64,000 nt of DNA from Cryobacterium sp. Y82 (GTDB taxonomy: Bacteria; Actinomycetota; Actinomycetes; Actinomycetales; Microbacteriaceae), in assembly GCF_002929495.1 (NCBI RefSeq), contig NZ_PJJJ01000036.1, positions 254,504 through 318,503 on the forward strand, given 5' to 3'. This document shows, piece after piece, positions 1-8,693 of the stretch. The notes beneath the pieces are model-generated. The model made no database searches and was not told the origin of the DNA. It worked only from the letters and a program-made list of their open reading frames with translations. The position numbers and the translations under genes were made by a program. Numbering within the stretch: position 1 is the first letter of the stretch; the number at the start of each line of letters is the position of its first letter.

Positions 1-1213
1 TTTGCGCTGCGTACCCACGTCGCCCGAGTTCTGGTGGGCGTCTTTCACGCCGCTCCGCGCCGAGAACACGCTGGGAATCATGCGGTACGTCGAGCCGTTG
101 CCGATTCCAGTGGCGACGAAGATCAGCAGGAAGCAGCCGAGAAATGCCCAGAAGTTGCCGAGTGGAAGCACCGAGACGACCGCGAGGGCTCCGACTGCCA
201 TGACGCCGAAGGCGGCGACGGTGACGGATGCCCCGCCAAAGCGGTCGGCTAGGCGTCCGCCGGCCGGGCGGGCCAGCGACCCGACGAGCGCGCCGATGAA
301 GGCGAGGGAGAGCGAGGCCGACGCCACCTGGAAAGTGGAGTACACCGGGAACTGGTCGGCGATGAGCTTGGGGAACACGCTCGCGAAGCCGATGAAAGAG
401 CCGAAGGTACCGATGTAGAGCACGGCGAGAATCCAGAAGTGCGGTTCTTTCACCGCGGCGATCGATCCGGCGAAGTCGGCCTTAGTGTTGGTGAGGTTGC
501 CCATGTACATCCAGGCACCCCACATGGCAACCAGGATGAAAGGGATCCAGAACCAACCGGCGAAGCTAATGTTCAAGGTTCGCACGGCGCCGAGGGTGAT
601 CACGATCGGCACGATGAGCTGGGCCATGGAAGCGCCGAGGTTGCCACCGGCGGCGTTCAGGCCGAGCGCATAACCCTTCTGGCCCTGCGGGTAGAAGTAG
701 GTGATGTTCGACATCGAGCTGGCGAAGTTGCAACCCCCGAAGCCGGCGAGAGCCGCGACGAACAGCATGACGCCGAACGGGGTGTCGGGGTTGCCGACGC
801 AGAAGCCGAGGGCGATCGACGGGATCAGCAGCAGTCCGGCCGAGATGATGGTCCAGTTGCGGCCACCGAATTTGGGCACCATGAAGGTGTAGGAAAAGCG
901 CAGGGTGGCGCCGACGAGGCTCGGCATGGAGATGAGCCAGAACACCTCGGTGGTGGAGAAGGAAGGAGAAGCCTGCCGCCGGCAGCGACACGACAACGAT
1001 GCTCCACAGCTGCCAGATGATGAAGCCGAGGAACTCGGCGAAGATCGACCATTTCAGGTTGCGGGAGGCGATGACTTTGCCGCCCTGCTCCCACTGTTTC
1101 TTATTCTCGGGGTTCCAATTGTCGATCCACCGACCGGGACGGTGTACCAGCACCGCGTCGTCGATCGTGGATGCGGCGTGGCCGAATGCTGATCCAACTG
1201 TGCTGGATGTCAT
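1..1213 (-). pseudogene. narK: NarK-type nitrate/nitrite MFS transporter, frameshifted and cut by window edge
   Basis: Inner-membrane major facilitator for nitrate uptake or nitrite export. The ATG at 1213 opens a frame giving an N-terminus typical of actinobacterial NarK (WNPENKKQWEQGG near residues 33-45, then FLGFIIWQLWSIVV). At about residue 84 (GFSF) this frame goes wrong. The family sequence continues in another frame from 957 leftward to base 1 (STTEVFWLISMPSLVGATLR, FGGRNWT, NITYFYPQGQKGYALGLNAAGG). The break falls on a tandem GAAGGAAG at 958-965. A 4-base duplication there would explain the shift exactly. The ribosome site AAGGGG precedes the ATG. The C-terminus lies outside the window. 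It is either a recent pseudogene, a slippage-switched gene or a sequencing error; the sequence alone cannot decide. Confidence 0.85.
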
Positions 1214-1334
1214 TGAAGTCCCCTTCGGGATTGGAATGAAATGGCGGGCAACGGTCTGCAGGGAGCCGGGCGGCCTTCCTGCTCCGACGTTAGCCAGCGC
1301 GTGTTTCCGGCAACGTTGGTACCCGTTACCTTTC

Positions 1335-1349
1335 GATCACCAGATGATC
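1335..1349. promoter_or_regulatory. GATCA-N5-TGATC inverted repeat upstream of narK
   Basis: Five-base arms around a five-base spacer, about 125 bases upstream of the narK start and 135 upstream of the RNase H gene. The shape resembles binding sites of Crp/Fnr-family regulators, which often control narK, but the match is loose and short. Tentative operator only. Confidence 0.25.
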
Positions 1350-1483
1350 ACACGCCGTTCGGGGGTTGATGGGGCGCTGTTACACGACGGACACAATCGG
1401 CCCTGAGGCCCGACAGTACGGGTAGCGGATGCGGGGAGTGGCAGACTGGTAGGCCCGCGCATCCGCTGTTTGAAAGGCCCCAC

Positions 1484-2290
1484 ATGACAATCACCGCCGC
1501 TGCCGACGGTTCTGCCCTCGGGAACCCAGGCCCAGCCGGCTGGGCCTGGTACGTCGACGACTCCTGCTGGGCCGCTGGTGGCTGGAAGCACGCCACCAAC
1601 AACCAGGGCGAGTTGAAGGCCGTGCTCGAGCTATTTCGTGCCACCGCGCACATTGACGACGATCTGCTCGTGCTGTGCGATAGCCAGTACGTGATCAACT
1701 CGGTGACCAAGTGGATGAAGGGCTGGAAGGCCAAGGGCTGGCGCAAGGGCGACGGCAAACCGGTGATGAATCTCGACCTGCTCAAGGAGATCGACGAGGC
1801 CATCGCCGGGCGTCGGTACCGATTTGAATGGGTGAAGGGGCACGTTGGGCATCCGCTCAACGAGGCGGCCGACGAGCGCGCGCGCGGCGCGGCAGAGGCT
1901 TTCCAGCGTGGCCGGTCGGCACCGGCCGGGCCCGGTTTTACCGCGCTGCAGTCAAAGACCCAACCGGTAGGACAGGCGCGCGCTGCAGCCTCCGGCGGGC
2001 TGCGCACCTTGGGCTCGTCGACTGCGCCGGCCCTGACCACTGGCCGAACCACGGAGCGGGCGGTTGCCTTTGCGCACGACGAACTGTTCTCGCTCGACGA
2101 TATCGGCGAGGATGCCGGCGAGGATCACCGCGACCGTATCGATCCGCACGGCCCCGACGCCATGCGCAGCGGGGGCGAAATGCACCGGGTGACGCTGTCA
2201 CTCAGCGCCGAGGAGCATGGGCGTCTGGTGTCGCGGTCAGCGGACCGCGGCGAGTCCATCGAGGAGTATCTGCGCGGCCTGATCATCTAG
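1484..2290 (+). CDS. rnhA: Ribonuclease HI with long C-terminal extension
   Basis: Cleaves the RNA strand of RNA-DNA hybrids. Residues 1-135 form a complete RNase HI domain with all four carboxylates visible: D8 (ADGSALGNPG), E43 (NNQGELKAV), D66 (LCDSQYVI) and D130 (NEAADERAR). The loop GHVGHP (120-124) contains the assisting histidine. Residues 136-268 are an extension not found in the roughly 155-residue classical enzyme. It is Ala/Gly/Arg-rich at first and ends in a compact segment (MHRVTLSLSAEEHGRLVSRS, then IEEYLRGLII) that looks like a ribbon-helix-helix or small dimerisation motif. The start follows GAAAGGCCCCAC. It stands alone between divergent narK and a convergent exonuclease-like gene. 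Enzyme call is firm; the tail function is unknown. Confidence 0.9.
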   Translation: MTITAAADGSALGNPGPAGWAWYVDDSCWAAGGWKHATNNQGELKAVLELFRATAHIDDDLLVLCDSQYVINSVTKWMKGWKAKGWRKGDGKPVMNLDLLKEIDEAIAGRRYRFEWVKGHVGHPLNEAADERARGAAEAFQRGRSAPAGPGFTALQSKTQPVGQARAAASGGLRTLGSSTAPALTTGRTTERAVAFAHDELFSLDDIGEDAGEDHRDRIDPHGPDAMRSGGEMHRVTLSLSAEEHGRLVSRSADRGESIEEYLRGLII

Positions 2291-2356
2291 CCGGCGCTGC
2301 GCAACCGTCCGTTCGCCCACCCGTGTCGATGTCCCAGCGATGCGCCGCCCGGCGGG

Positions 2357-3595
2357 TTAGCGCACCCCGATGAGAGAGCGCAGGCCGAATTCGGAGACGA
2401 TCGGAATGCCGTAGTCGCGGGCCTTACCGGTTTTGCCGGTGATCGACGCGGGGTCGGCAGCGACGAGCAGACGAGTGCGCAGGGTGACCGCCGTGCCCAG
2501 AGACAGCCCCCGAGCGACCAGTTCTCGGCCCCAGTCGGAGCGGGCCCTGGCCATGTCGCCGGTCAGTACGACAATGTCGCCCTGTTCCAGCAACACAGTG
2601 TCGATCGAGGCGATCGGCAGCGCAACCACCGATGGGGGCGCAGCCAGCGCGGCGGCGACGATTGTCGGAGCCACATCGAGCATGCGGGCGACGGCGATCA
2701 GGTCGGCAGAATGCGCGATGCTGAGAGCGCCGTTCGACCAGGCAACCTGCACGAGGTCCTGAAAATAGCGGCGATGCAGATCGATGCTCTCGGTGACGGC
2801 GATGCCGCTGAATTCGGCCAGGACCCGAAGTTCTCGGGCTTCCTGAGGCGAGAGAACATGATCGAGCAGGCACAAATCGAGCAGGGCAAGGTAGTCGAGG
2901 TGTTGTTCGGGGCCGGTGTGGTCGGGGAGTTTCACGGCCGCCCGGGCCAGGAAGCTCGGTGCCGTTGCCGCGTCGTCGGGCGTTACCGGGTCACGCTGTA
3001 CCCACTCTGCGTCGGTGATAGCGGCGATTCTCGGCCAGGCGGATCGCTCGGCGCGGTCCAGAGCGTCGATCCACGGTGCGACGCTGGGCGAACCGTGCAC
3101 GTAGGCGGCGAGAAGGCTCGCGCAGGCCACGGCTTGAACCAGGGCACCCGGTCCGGGCTCGATTTCGATGTCATAGGCGGCACAGCAATCGACCAGCAGC
3201 CGACCAGCCCCGGGCAGATAGGTGCGGGCCAGGTGCATGGTGCAAACGGCCTCAAGCCCGCGGCCGGGAGCATAACCAATCAGCTCGAACTCGCGCATGA
3301 GGAATCCGGTCACGAACTGCGCGTTGTGCGTCACCAATACCCGGCCACGCAGCAGGTCGATCAGGCGCGGCGCAATCTGCTCGAACGTCGGCGCGCGCAG
3401 GAGTTCGGCCGTGCTGATGCCGTGGTTCACTACGTCCCCGGCATTGCTTCCCGGGTTCACAACGGATTGCCAGCGTTCAGCAATGCGACCACCCTCGTCG
3501 AGGTGCACCACAGCGACCTCGACGACCCGATCCCGTTGATACGGGAACAGTCCGGTAGTTTTCAAACTTATAACGGCGTATCCACGTTCGGGCAT
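2357..3595 (-). CDS. DnaQ-fold exonuclease-like protein with BRCT domain, catalytic residues missing
   Basis: 412 residues. The N-terminal part (1-170) has the DEDD exonuclease layout, but the D-x-E of motif I is S10-x-K12 (AVISLKTTGL). The aspartate of motif II is V95 (THNAQFVTGFL). The HxxxD of motif III is absent. The fold is therefore probably a non-catalytic nucleic-acid or protein binding module. A helical middle section follows, then a C-terminal BRCT-like domain (about 325-412: VVLTGDMARARSDWGREL, then KTGKARDYGIPIVSEFGL). Known actinobacterial relatives pair an epsilon-like exonuclease with BRCT. I chose the ATG at 3595, preceded by GGAG at 7 bases, over an in-frame TTG at 3610. Precise role unknown; a repair scaffold is a guess. 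Confidence 0.8.
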   Translation of the reverse strand: MPERGYAVISLKTTGLFPYQRDRVVEVAVVHLDEGGRIAERWQSVVNPGSNAGDVVNHGISTAELLRAPTFEQIAPRLIDLLRGRVLVTHNAQFVTGFLMREFELIGYAPGRGLEAVCTMHLARTYLPGAGRLLVDCCAAYDIEIEPGPGALVQAVACASLLAAYVHGSPSVAPWIDALDRAERSAWPRIAAITDAEWVQRDPVTPDDAATAPSFLARAAVKLPDHTGPEQHLDYLALLDLCLLDHVLSPQEARELRVLAEFSGIAVTESIDLHRRYFQDLVQVAWSNGALSIAHSADLIAVARMLDVAPTIVAAALAAPPSVVALPIASIDTVLLEQGDIVVLTGDMARARSDWGRELVARGLSLGTAVTLRTRLLVAADPASITGKTGKARDYGIPIVSEFGLRSLIGVR

Positions 3596-3712
3596 GGTCA
3601 CACTCCACAATCTTGTCCTGTGAAGTTATCCGCAAACCGGTCACATCGCGATAACCCGTTCGGGGGCTTGTGGCTCTCGCCGCGCACTGTCTAGGTGCGA
3701 AAGCTTTAACGC

Positions 3713-5173
3713 CTAGTTGACGGGCGCGGCTTTCCGTGCCGAGTTCTTCGGCGGCAGCAGGGTGTCGGCTTCCTCCAGCGACATTCCGTTGGTTTCAGGC
3801 ACCTTGCTCAGCACGAACCAGAATGACAGCCCGGCGAACAGGGCGTACATGCCGTAGGTGATAGGCAGGGAGGCGTCCGCCATCGGCGGAAAGCTGACCG
3901 TGATCAAGAAGTTCGCGATCCATTGGGCGGCTGCAGCCAGCCCGAGGGCCTTGGCGCGAATCGAGTTGGGGAACATCTCGCCGAGGAGCACCCATACCAC
4001 TGGGCCCCAGGAAGCTCCGAATGAGATCACAAACAGGTTTGCGGCAACAAGCGCGATCGGAGCCCAGGCACCCGGCAGGCTGAGCGCGCCGTCGACCGTG
4101 ACCGACTGGCTGAACGCCACCGCCATCGTTGCCAGCGACACCGTCATGCCGATGGAGCCGGCCAACAGGATCGGTCGTCGGCCGATCCGGTCGACCAGAG
4201 CGATCGCGACCAGGGTGACCAGGATATTGGTGACCGAGGTGATCACCGAGATGGTCAGCGAGTTGGATTCCTCGAAGCCGACCGCGCTCCAGAGGGTGGT
4301 CGAATAATAGAAGATCACGTTGATGCCGACGAACTGCTGGAACACCGACAGGATGATGCCAACCCAGACGATCGGCTTGAGACCGAAGGCACTGCCACGC
4401 AGAGACCCCGATTTCTGTGAACGCGCATCGACCTCGATCGAGCGACGCATGTCGCGGATCTCCCGGTCGACGTCGCCGCTCGGCCAGAGCCGGGTGAACA
4501 CGGCGCGGGCATCCGCTTCTTTGTCTTTGAGAATAAGGAAACGCGGGGATTCCGGAAGGACGAACGCGATGCCGCCGTAAACAACGGCCGGCACGGCACC
4601 GACGAGGAACATCCAGCGCCAGGCTTCCAGCCCGAACCAGAACTCGCCGGCTGCTCCGCCCGCACTCTCGGCGAACATGGCGTCGGAAAGCAGCGCGGTG
4701 AAGATGCCGAGCGTGATCGCAAGCTGTTGAAGGGAGCCTAGTCGTCCGCGCATCTGCCGCGGCGAAATTTCGGCGATATAAGCCGGTGCGACAACGGATG
4801 CGAGGCCGATACCGAGCCCGCCGATGATTCGCCAGATGATCAGGTCGACCACGCCGAAAGCGAAACCTGAACCGATCGAGCTGACCAGAAAGACCACGCC
4901 GCCGACCACCATCATGGGGATGCGTCCGTAGCGGTCGGCGAAGCGGCCCCCGAAGAACGCACCGGCCGCAGCGCCGAGCAGCGCGCAGGCCACCGCGAAA
5001 CCGGTGAGGGTGGCGTTCAGCCCGAATTCCTGCTGCACAGCGTTGACGGCCCCATTGATGACCGAGGAGTCGAACCCGAAGAGGAATCCGCCGAGGGCAC
5101 CAGCGACGGCCAGCGCGATGACTTTTCTGTTCGATCCGGGTGCCAGGTCAGTCGACTTCGTGGACGCGTTCAT
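3713..5173 (-). CDS. MFS sugar porter (SP family)
   Basis: 486-residue, 12-segment inner-membrane proton-coupled sugar importer of the GlcP/XylE/GalP type. Family marks are present in order: GGFLFGFDSSVINGA in helix 1, GRFADRYGRIP after helix 2 (about 76-86), RxxGGLGIGLASVVAPAYIAE, PESPRFL before the central loop, QQFVGINVIFYYS in helix 7, DRIGRRP between helices 8 and 9, and PETNG after helix 12. The substrate cannot be read from the sequence; glucose, xylose or galactose are the usual ones. It is monocistronic, with no sugar kinase or regulator beside it. Confidence 0.92.
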   Translation of the reverse strand: MNASTKSTDLAPGSNRKVIALAVAGALGGFLFGFDSSVINGAVNAVQQEFGLNATLTGFAVACALLGAAAGAFFGGRFADRYGRIPMMVVGGVVFLVSSIGSGFAFGVVDLIIWRIIGGLGIGLASVVAPAYIAEISPRQMRGRLGSLQQLAITLGIFTALLSDAMFAESAGGAAGEFWFGLEAWRWMFLVGAVPAVVYGGIAFVLPESPRFLILKDKEADARAVFTRLWPSGDVDREIRDMRRSIEVDARSQKSGSLRGSAFGLKPIVWVGIILSVFQQFVGINVIFYYSTTLWSAVGFEESNSLTISVITSVTNILVTLVAIALVDRIGRRPILLAGSIGMTVSLATMAVAFSQSVTVDGALSLPGAWAPIALVAANLFVISFGASWGPVVWVLLGEMFPNSIRAKALGLAAAAQWIANFLITVSFPPMADASLPITYGMYALFAGLSFWFVLSKVPETNGMSLEEADTLLPPKNSARKAAPVN

Positions 5174-5460
5174 CGTGCTGGGTATCGATTGCTCACCTGA
5201 CTAGCCTACGTCGGGTGTCAGCGGATGCCGCGCCGAGCAGCGAAATAAACGGGTGTGCGTCAGCCCGAACCGGCGTGCAACCCGCGCAACACCAGCATTC
5301 GCGGCAGCGGTCAGGGAATTGATCATCCTTTCGGGCGTCGCGAACGGCGCTCTCCCAGACCTGGCCAGGTGGGGCCTCCGCTCGTCGTCCGCGACAACGA
5401 CCCGCGGGCACAGCAGCGGCTTACGGCGGGTATCCAGCGAGGCGGGGCTAGCATCCGAAG
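5174..5460. other. Intergenic region between sugar porter and MpaB-like oxygenase
   Basis: 287 bases between divergent genes. It carries one copy of the AGCGGATGC nonamer at 5220. I see no convincing protein, RNA structure, strong palindrome or consensus promoter. Short open frames here lack ribosome sites and family likeness. Confidence 0.5.
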
Positions 5461-6366
5461 ATGGGTAGATTCACAGACAGCTGGCGCTCGCACCTTTTAG
5501 TGACCCTCTCGGGCAACAGCGAGGGGCGGCCCAAGTGGGTCAGTCAGATAGCCACGGGGGATGACGTTGGCTTCTTCGGCCCGGGAAGCGCGGCCTGGAC
5601 CGTGCACGGCGGCATGGCAACCATGGTCGCCGGCATTCGCGCGCTGCTCATGCAGACCCTGCACCCGGGCGCCATGGCCGGCGTGCACGACTGGTCGCGG
5701 TACCACGAAGACCCGCTCGGTCGCCTCTCCGGCACGATCCAGTGGCTCATCACGGTGACCTTCGCCGACACCGTCGTCGCCGAGCGGGAATCGGGACGGG
5801 TCGCGCACTTTCACGACCGTGTGACCGGCACCTATCTTGATGCGCGGGGTGAGGAACGGCCCTATGCCGCTGATGATCCCGAGCTTCTGTCGTGGGTGCA
5901 CGTCGTCTTCACCGACGCGTTCCTGCAATCCCACCTCCTCTGGGGCGGGGCTATTCCCGGCGGCGCCGACCGCTACGTCGACGAATGGGCGATCGCCGGC
6001 GAACTCGTCGGCGTGCAGGATGCCCCGCACTCAGCGGCCGAACTAGCCGCGCAGCTGGAGGCTTTTCGCAGCGCCGGAACACTCAAGAGCGACGCCCGCG
6101 TGGCCGAAGCGGTGCGCTTCATCCGCTACCCGCCGCTCAGCCGCGGAATGCTGCCGTTCTACCGCATCATGTTCGCCGGCGCCGTGGCATCGATCCCGCG
6201 CGAGTATCGCGACATGCTCGGCCTGAAACGATCCCTGTTGCCAACTATTTGGAGTACCCGACTGGTGCTCGGTGTCGTGCGTTCTCTGCTTGGCCCCTCG
6301 TCGACCTCGGAGGATGCCGCCCGGGCTCGGCTCGCGCGCATCGCCGCAACGGGTGAACGCGGCTAA
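5461..6366 (+). CDS. Oxygenase MpaB family protein (DUF2236)
   Basis: 301 residues, related to the latex-clearing/rubber oxygenase and mycophenolate MpaB' superfamily of heme-binding, mostly helical oxygenases. The diagnostic block is near the N-terminus (GDDVGFFGPGSAAWTVHGG, 33-51, then ALLMQTLHPGAMAGVHDWSR). A second conserved block is WVHVVFTDAFLQ in the middle, and a third is RYPPLSRGMLPFYR near 225. The conserved histidines of the first block are candidate heme ligands. No signal peptide is visible, so it is probably cytoplasmic. Many actinobacteria carry several such genes with unknown substrates. The ribosome site before ATG 5461 is poor. Confidence 0.85.
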   Translation: MGRFTDSWRSHLLVTLSGNSEGRPKWVSQIATGDDVGFFGPGSAAWTVHGGMATMVAGIRALLMQTLHPGAMAGVHDWSRYHEDPLGRLSGTIQWLITVTFADTVVAERESGRVAHFHDRVTGTYLDARGEERPYAADDPELLSWVHVVFTDAFLQSHLLWGGAIPGGADRYVDEWAIAGELVGVQDAPHSAAELAAQLEAFRSAGTLKSDARVAEAVRFIRYPPLSRGMLPFYRIMFAGAVASIPREYRDMLGLKRSLLPTIWSTRLVLGVVRSLLGPSSTSEDAARARLARIAATGERG

Positions 6367-6460
6367 CCTGCCTTACAGCGACCGTTCGCGTCGACGTTCC
6401 AGCCCAGCGTGCGAGTTGGCGGCCGAGACGGATCCGGCCGATCAGCCCGGCCTGGTGACA

Positions 6461-7744
6461 CTACTCAACGGGTGTGAAGAAGGCCGCGGTCGCCGCGGCG
6501 AGCGCTTGCGGATCGTTGACGTGGCACAGCTCCCGGGCCGAGTGCATCGACAATAGCGGCACACCGACGTCGACCACGCGAATACCCAGTCGGGTCGCGG
6601 TCAACGGCCCGATGGTCGAACCGCAAGGAACCGTGTTGTTGGAGACAAATTCCTGGTAGTCGACGCTAGCCTGGGCGCAGGTGCGGGCCCAGAGGGCGGC
6701 GCCGTGGGCATCCGTCGCGTAGCGCTGGTTGGCGTTGATCTTGAGCAGGGGGCCCCCGCCGAGAATGGGCTGGTTGGCCGGATCGTGGCGCTCGGGATAG
6801 TTCGGGTGCACGGCATGGCCGGCATCAGCGGAGAGGCACCACGACTTGGCATAGGCCTGCAACCGATCCGACCCGGTCGCGCCGAGGCCGTGACCGATGC
6901 GGCGGAGAATGTCGTCGAGCAGTGGACCGCTCGCTCCGGAGCGGGACTGCGAACCGAGCTCTTCATGGTCGAAGGCCGCGAGCACGCTGATCGAACCCCC
7001 CGTTGCCAGGTGGCTGGTCGCAATGAGCGCGTGCAGGCCGGCATAGACCGACGAGAGATTGTCGAGGCGGCCGGCGGCGAACAGTTTGTCGCCGAGACCG
7101 AAGGTAGCCGGCGGGTTGGTGTCGGCGGTGAGGATGTCGTAACCGGCGACATCCGCTGCCAGAAGCCCGGCCAGGCCAGCCAGGTGGGCTACCAGATCAG
7201 CCTCGGATGCCTCGCCGACGCCGAAGACGGGCGTGAGGTGGCGTTGCCGGTCGAGCGTCAGGCCGTTGTTCACCTCGCGGTCGAGGTGCACCGCGAGCTG
7301 TGGAATGCGCAGGAATGGTCCGGTGCGCACGAGGCGTTCGGTGCCGTCACGCGTGACCAACCGGCCGGCGAGTTCGAGTTCGCGGTCCAGCCAGGAATTC
7401 TGCAACGGCCCGCCGTAGACCTCGACTCCGGCCTGCAGCCAGCCGTGCGAGCCGATCGTGGGTTTGGGCTTGAGCTTGAAGCCCGGGGAGTCGGTGTGGG
7501 CACCGAGAATGCGAAATGGTGTCGTCGGCCCGGCACCGGCCGGCTGCGACCAGGCAATGACGGCGCCATCACGCACGACGTAGTAGCCGGCAGCCTCCTC
7601 GATCGTCCAATTCTCCGACTCATCCCGCCGCGTGAAGCCGGCCGCATCCAGCCGCCGGGCCACTTCTGCAGCGGCGTGGTACGACGACGGTGACGCTTGC
7701 AGAAAAGCGGAAAAATCGGCGATGTAGTCGAGTGCTGCGTCCAT
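6461..7744 (-). CDS. apeB: M18 family aspartyl-type metalloaminopeptidase
   Basis: Cytoplasmic dizinc aminopeptidase, about 427 residues, the normal length for bacterial M18 enzymes. Metal-site motifs are present: GAHTDSPGFKLKPKP (His-Asp), FDHEELGSQS (Asp and the catalytic Glu pair), and LLSMHSARELCH near the C-terminus (final His ligand). The conserved SADAGHAVHPNYPERHDP block and GSTIGP are also present. ATG 7744 gives the usual N-terminus, but GGAGGA sits directly against it. An in-frame TTG at 7756 is an alternative start. It is the last gene in a leftward run after the unknown gene at 7796-8530. Confidence 0.92.
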   Translation of the reverse strand: MDAALDYIADFSAFLQASPSSYHAAAEVARRLDAAGFTRRDESENWTIEEAAGYYVVRDGAVIAWSQPAGAGPTTPFRILGAHTDSPGFKLKPKPTIGSHGWLQAGVEVYGGPLQNSWLDRELELAGRLVTRDGTERLVRTGPFLRIPQLAVHLDREVNNGLTLDRQRHLTPVFGVGEASEADLVAHLAGLAGLLAADVAGYDILTADTNPPATFGLGDKLFAAGRLDNLSSVYAGLHALIATSHLATGGSISVLAAFDHEELGSQSRSGASGPLLDDILRRIGHGLGATGSDRLQAYAKSWCLSADAGHAVHPNYPERHDPANQPILGGGPLLKINANQRYATDAHGAALWARTCAQASVDYQEFVSNNTVPCGSTIGPLTATRLGIRVVDVGVPLLSMHSARELCHVNDPQALAAATAAFFTPVE

Positions 7745-7795
7745 TCCTCCATCCAACCACCCGCGCAGGGGCAGCGGATGCCGCGCGGCGTGCTT

Positions 7796-8530
7796 CTACT
7801 CGGCGGGCGCGTCGGACTGCAGCGCGGCGCGCGCGAAGGCTGCGCCGCCGACGGTGACCGTTCCGCGGTCACCGTGCCACGCCTCGGTCTGTTCGAACAC
7901 GCCGAGTCGGTCGAGCAGGTGCCACTTGGTGTCGACGAGGTGCCAGACCGACTGCGTCGTGGGTTCCTGGCCGTCGGACTGTACCCAGCCGAGCGAACCG
8001 AGCGCGCGCGCCAGGGTCGTGAGGTAGTCTTCGCGGCGGGCCAGGCTGCGGGTCGCGACAAACAACAGCAGCAGACGGGTGGCGTCGGCGACGGCCGGTG
8101 TGCGGCTGTGGTGGATGGTGCGGGCGAGGTGCCACCAGAGTTCGCGGGGAGATCGTGCGAGGGCGCGGCCCTTGACGGTGAGCACGAGCATCCCCTTGCT
8201 GACCCGCAGCAGTCCAACGTCGCGCAGGTGGCCGCGCAGTTCCTGCAACGGACGCAGGTGCGCCTCGCGGTTCACGCTGATCGGCCAGCCCCAGTCGAGC
8301 TCGGCGGACGCCTGTACAACGACCGCCGGCGGTAGGTGCCCCGCCTTGGTCAATCGGATGCCGTCGGCCCCGACCCGGGTCAGAATCCACTGCGCGGGAG
8401 CCACCATGCGGGCCATGGCCCGCTCCTGCAGCAGGATCGAATCTTTCACCCGGGCCTGCCCGATGAGTCGGCGAAAACCGACAACGGCCTGTTCCGCCAG
8501 CCGCGTTTCGATCTCCTGAATCACGTTCAC
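7796..8530 (-). CDS. Conserved protein of unknown function, winged-helix-like
   Basis: 244 residues, not confidently recognised. No signal peptide or membrane segment. The middle section (IRLTKAGHLPPAVVVQ at about 58-73, then LRGHLRDVGLLRVSKGMLVL, GRALARSPRELWWHLA) alternates helices and short strands. It recalls the C-terminal region that follows the pRiA4b ORF-3 domain in some actinobacterial proteins; this is memory-based likeness and needs a profile search. The C-terminal part is also helix-rich (TRSLARREDYLTTLARALGS). Neighbours (M18 peptidase downstream, divergent recQ upstream) give no functional hint. Confidence 0.6.
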   Translation of the reverse strand: MNVIQEIETRLAEQAVVGFRRLIGQARVKDSILLQERAMARMVAPAQWILTRVGADGIRLTKAGHLPPAVVVQASAELDWGWPISVNREAHLRPLQELRGHLRDVGLLRVSKGMLVLTVKGRALARSPRELWWHLARTIHHSRTPAVADATRLLLLFVATRSLARREDYLTTLARALGSLGWVQSDGQEPTTQSVWHLVDTKWHLLDRLGVFEQTEAWHGDRGTVTVGGAAFARAALQSDAPAE

Positions 8531-8635
8531 CCACCGAGCCTACTGAGCCATCCCGCTCGAAGGCGACGAATGCCCCGCGACACGCACTGTCAGCCCAGCC
8601 CGCGCCGGTATGCGCCCAGGAAGTACCAAATACAC

Positions 8636-8652
8636 GACCAGTGTCACTGGTC
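8636..8652. promoter_or_regulatory. 17-base perfect palindrome upstream of recQ
   Basis: GACCAGTG, a central T, then CACTGGTC. It lies 42 bases upstream of the recQ ATG and in the spacer shared with the divergent unknown gene. Length and symmetry fit a homodimeric repressor operator. No regulator gene sits next to it, and it does not look like the actinobacterial LexA box. Confidence 0.45.
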
Positions 8653-8693
8653 TATGAAACAGGGATGTCGGTGGCATCTGGCACCCTTGAAGG

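Noticed and set aside
5193-5500. Short frames before the MpaB-like gene
   Set aside because: No ribosome sites, no domain likeness, and conflicting overlaps.
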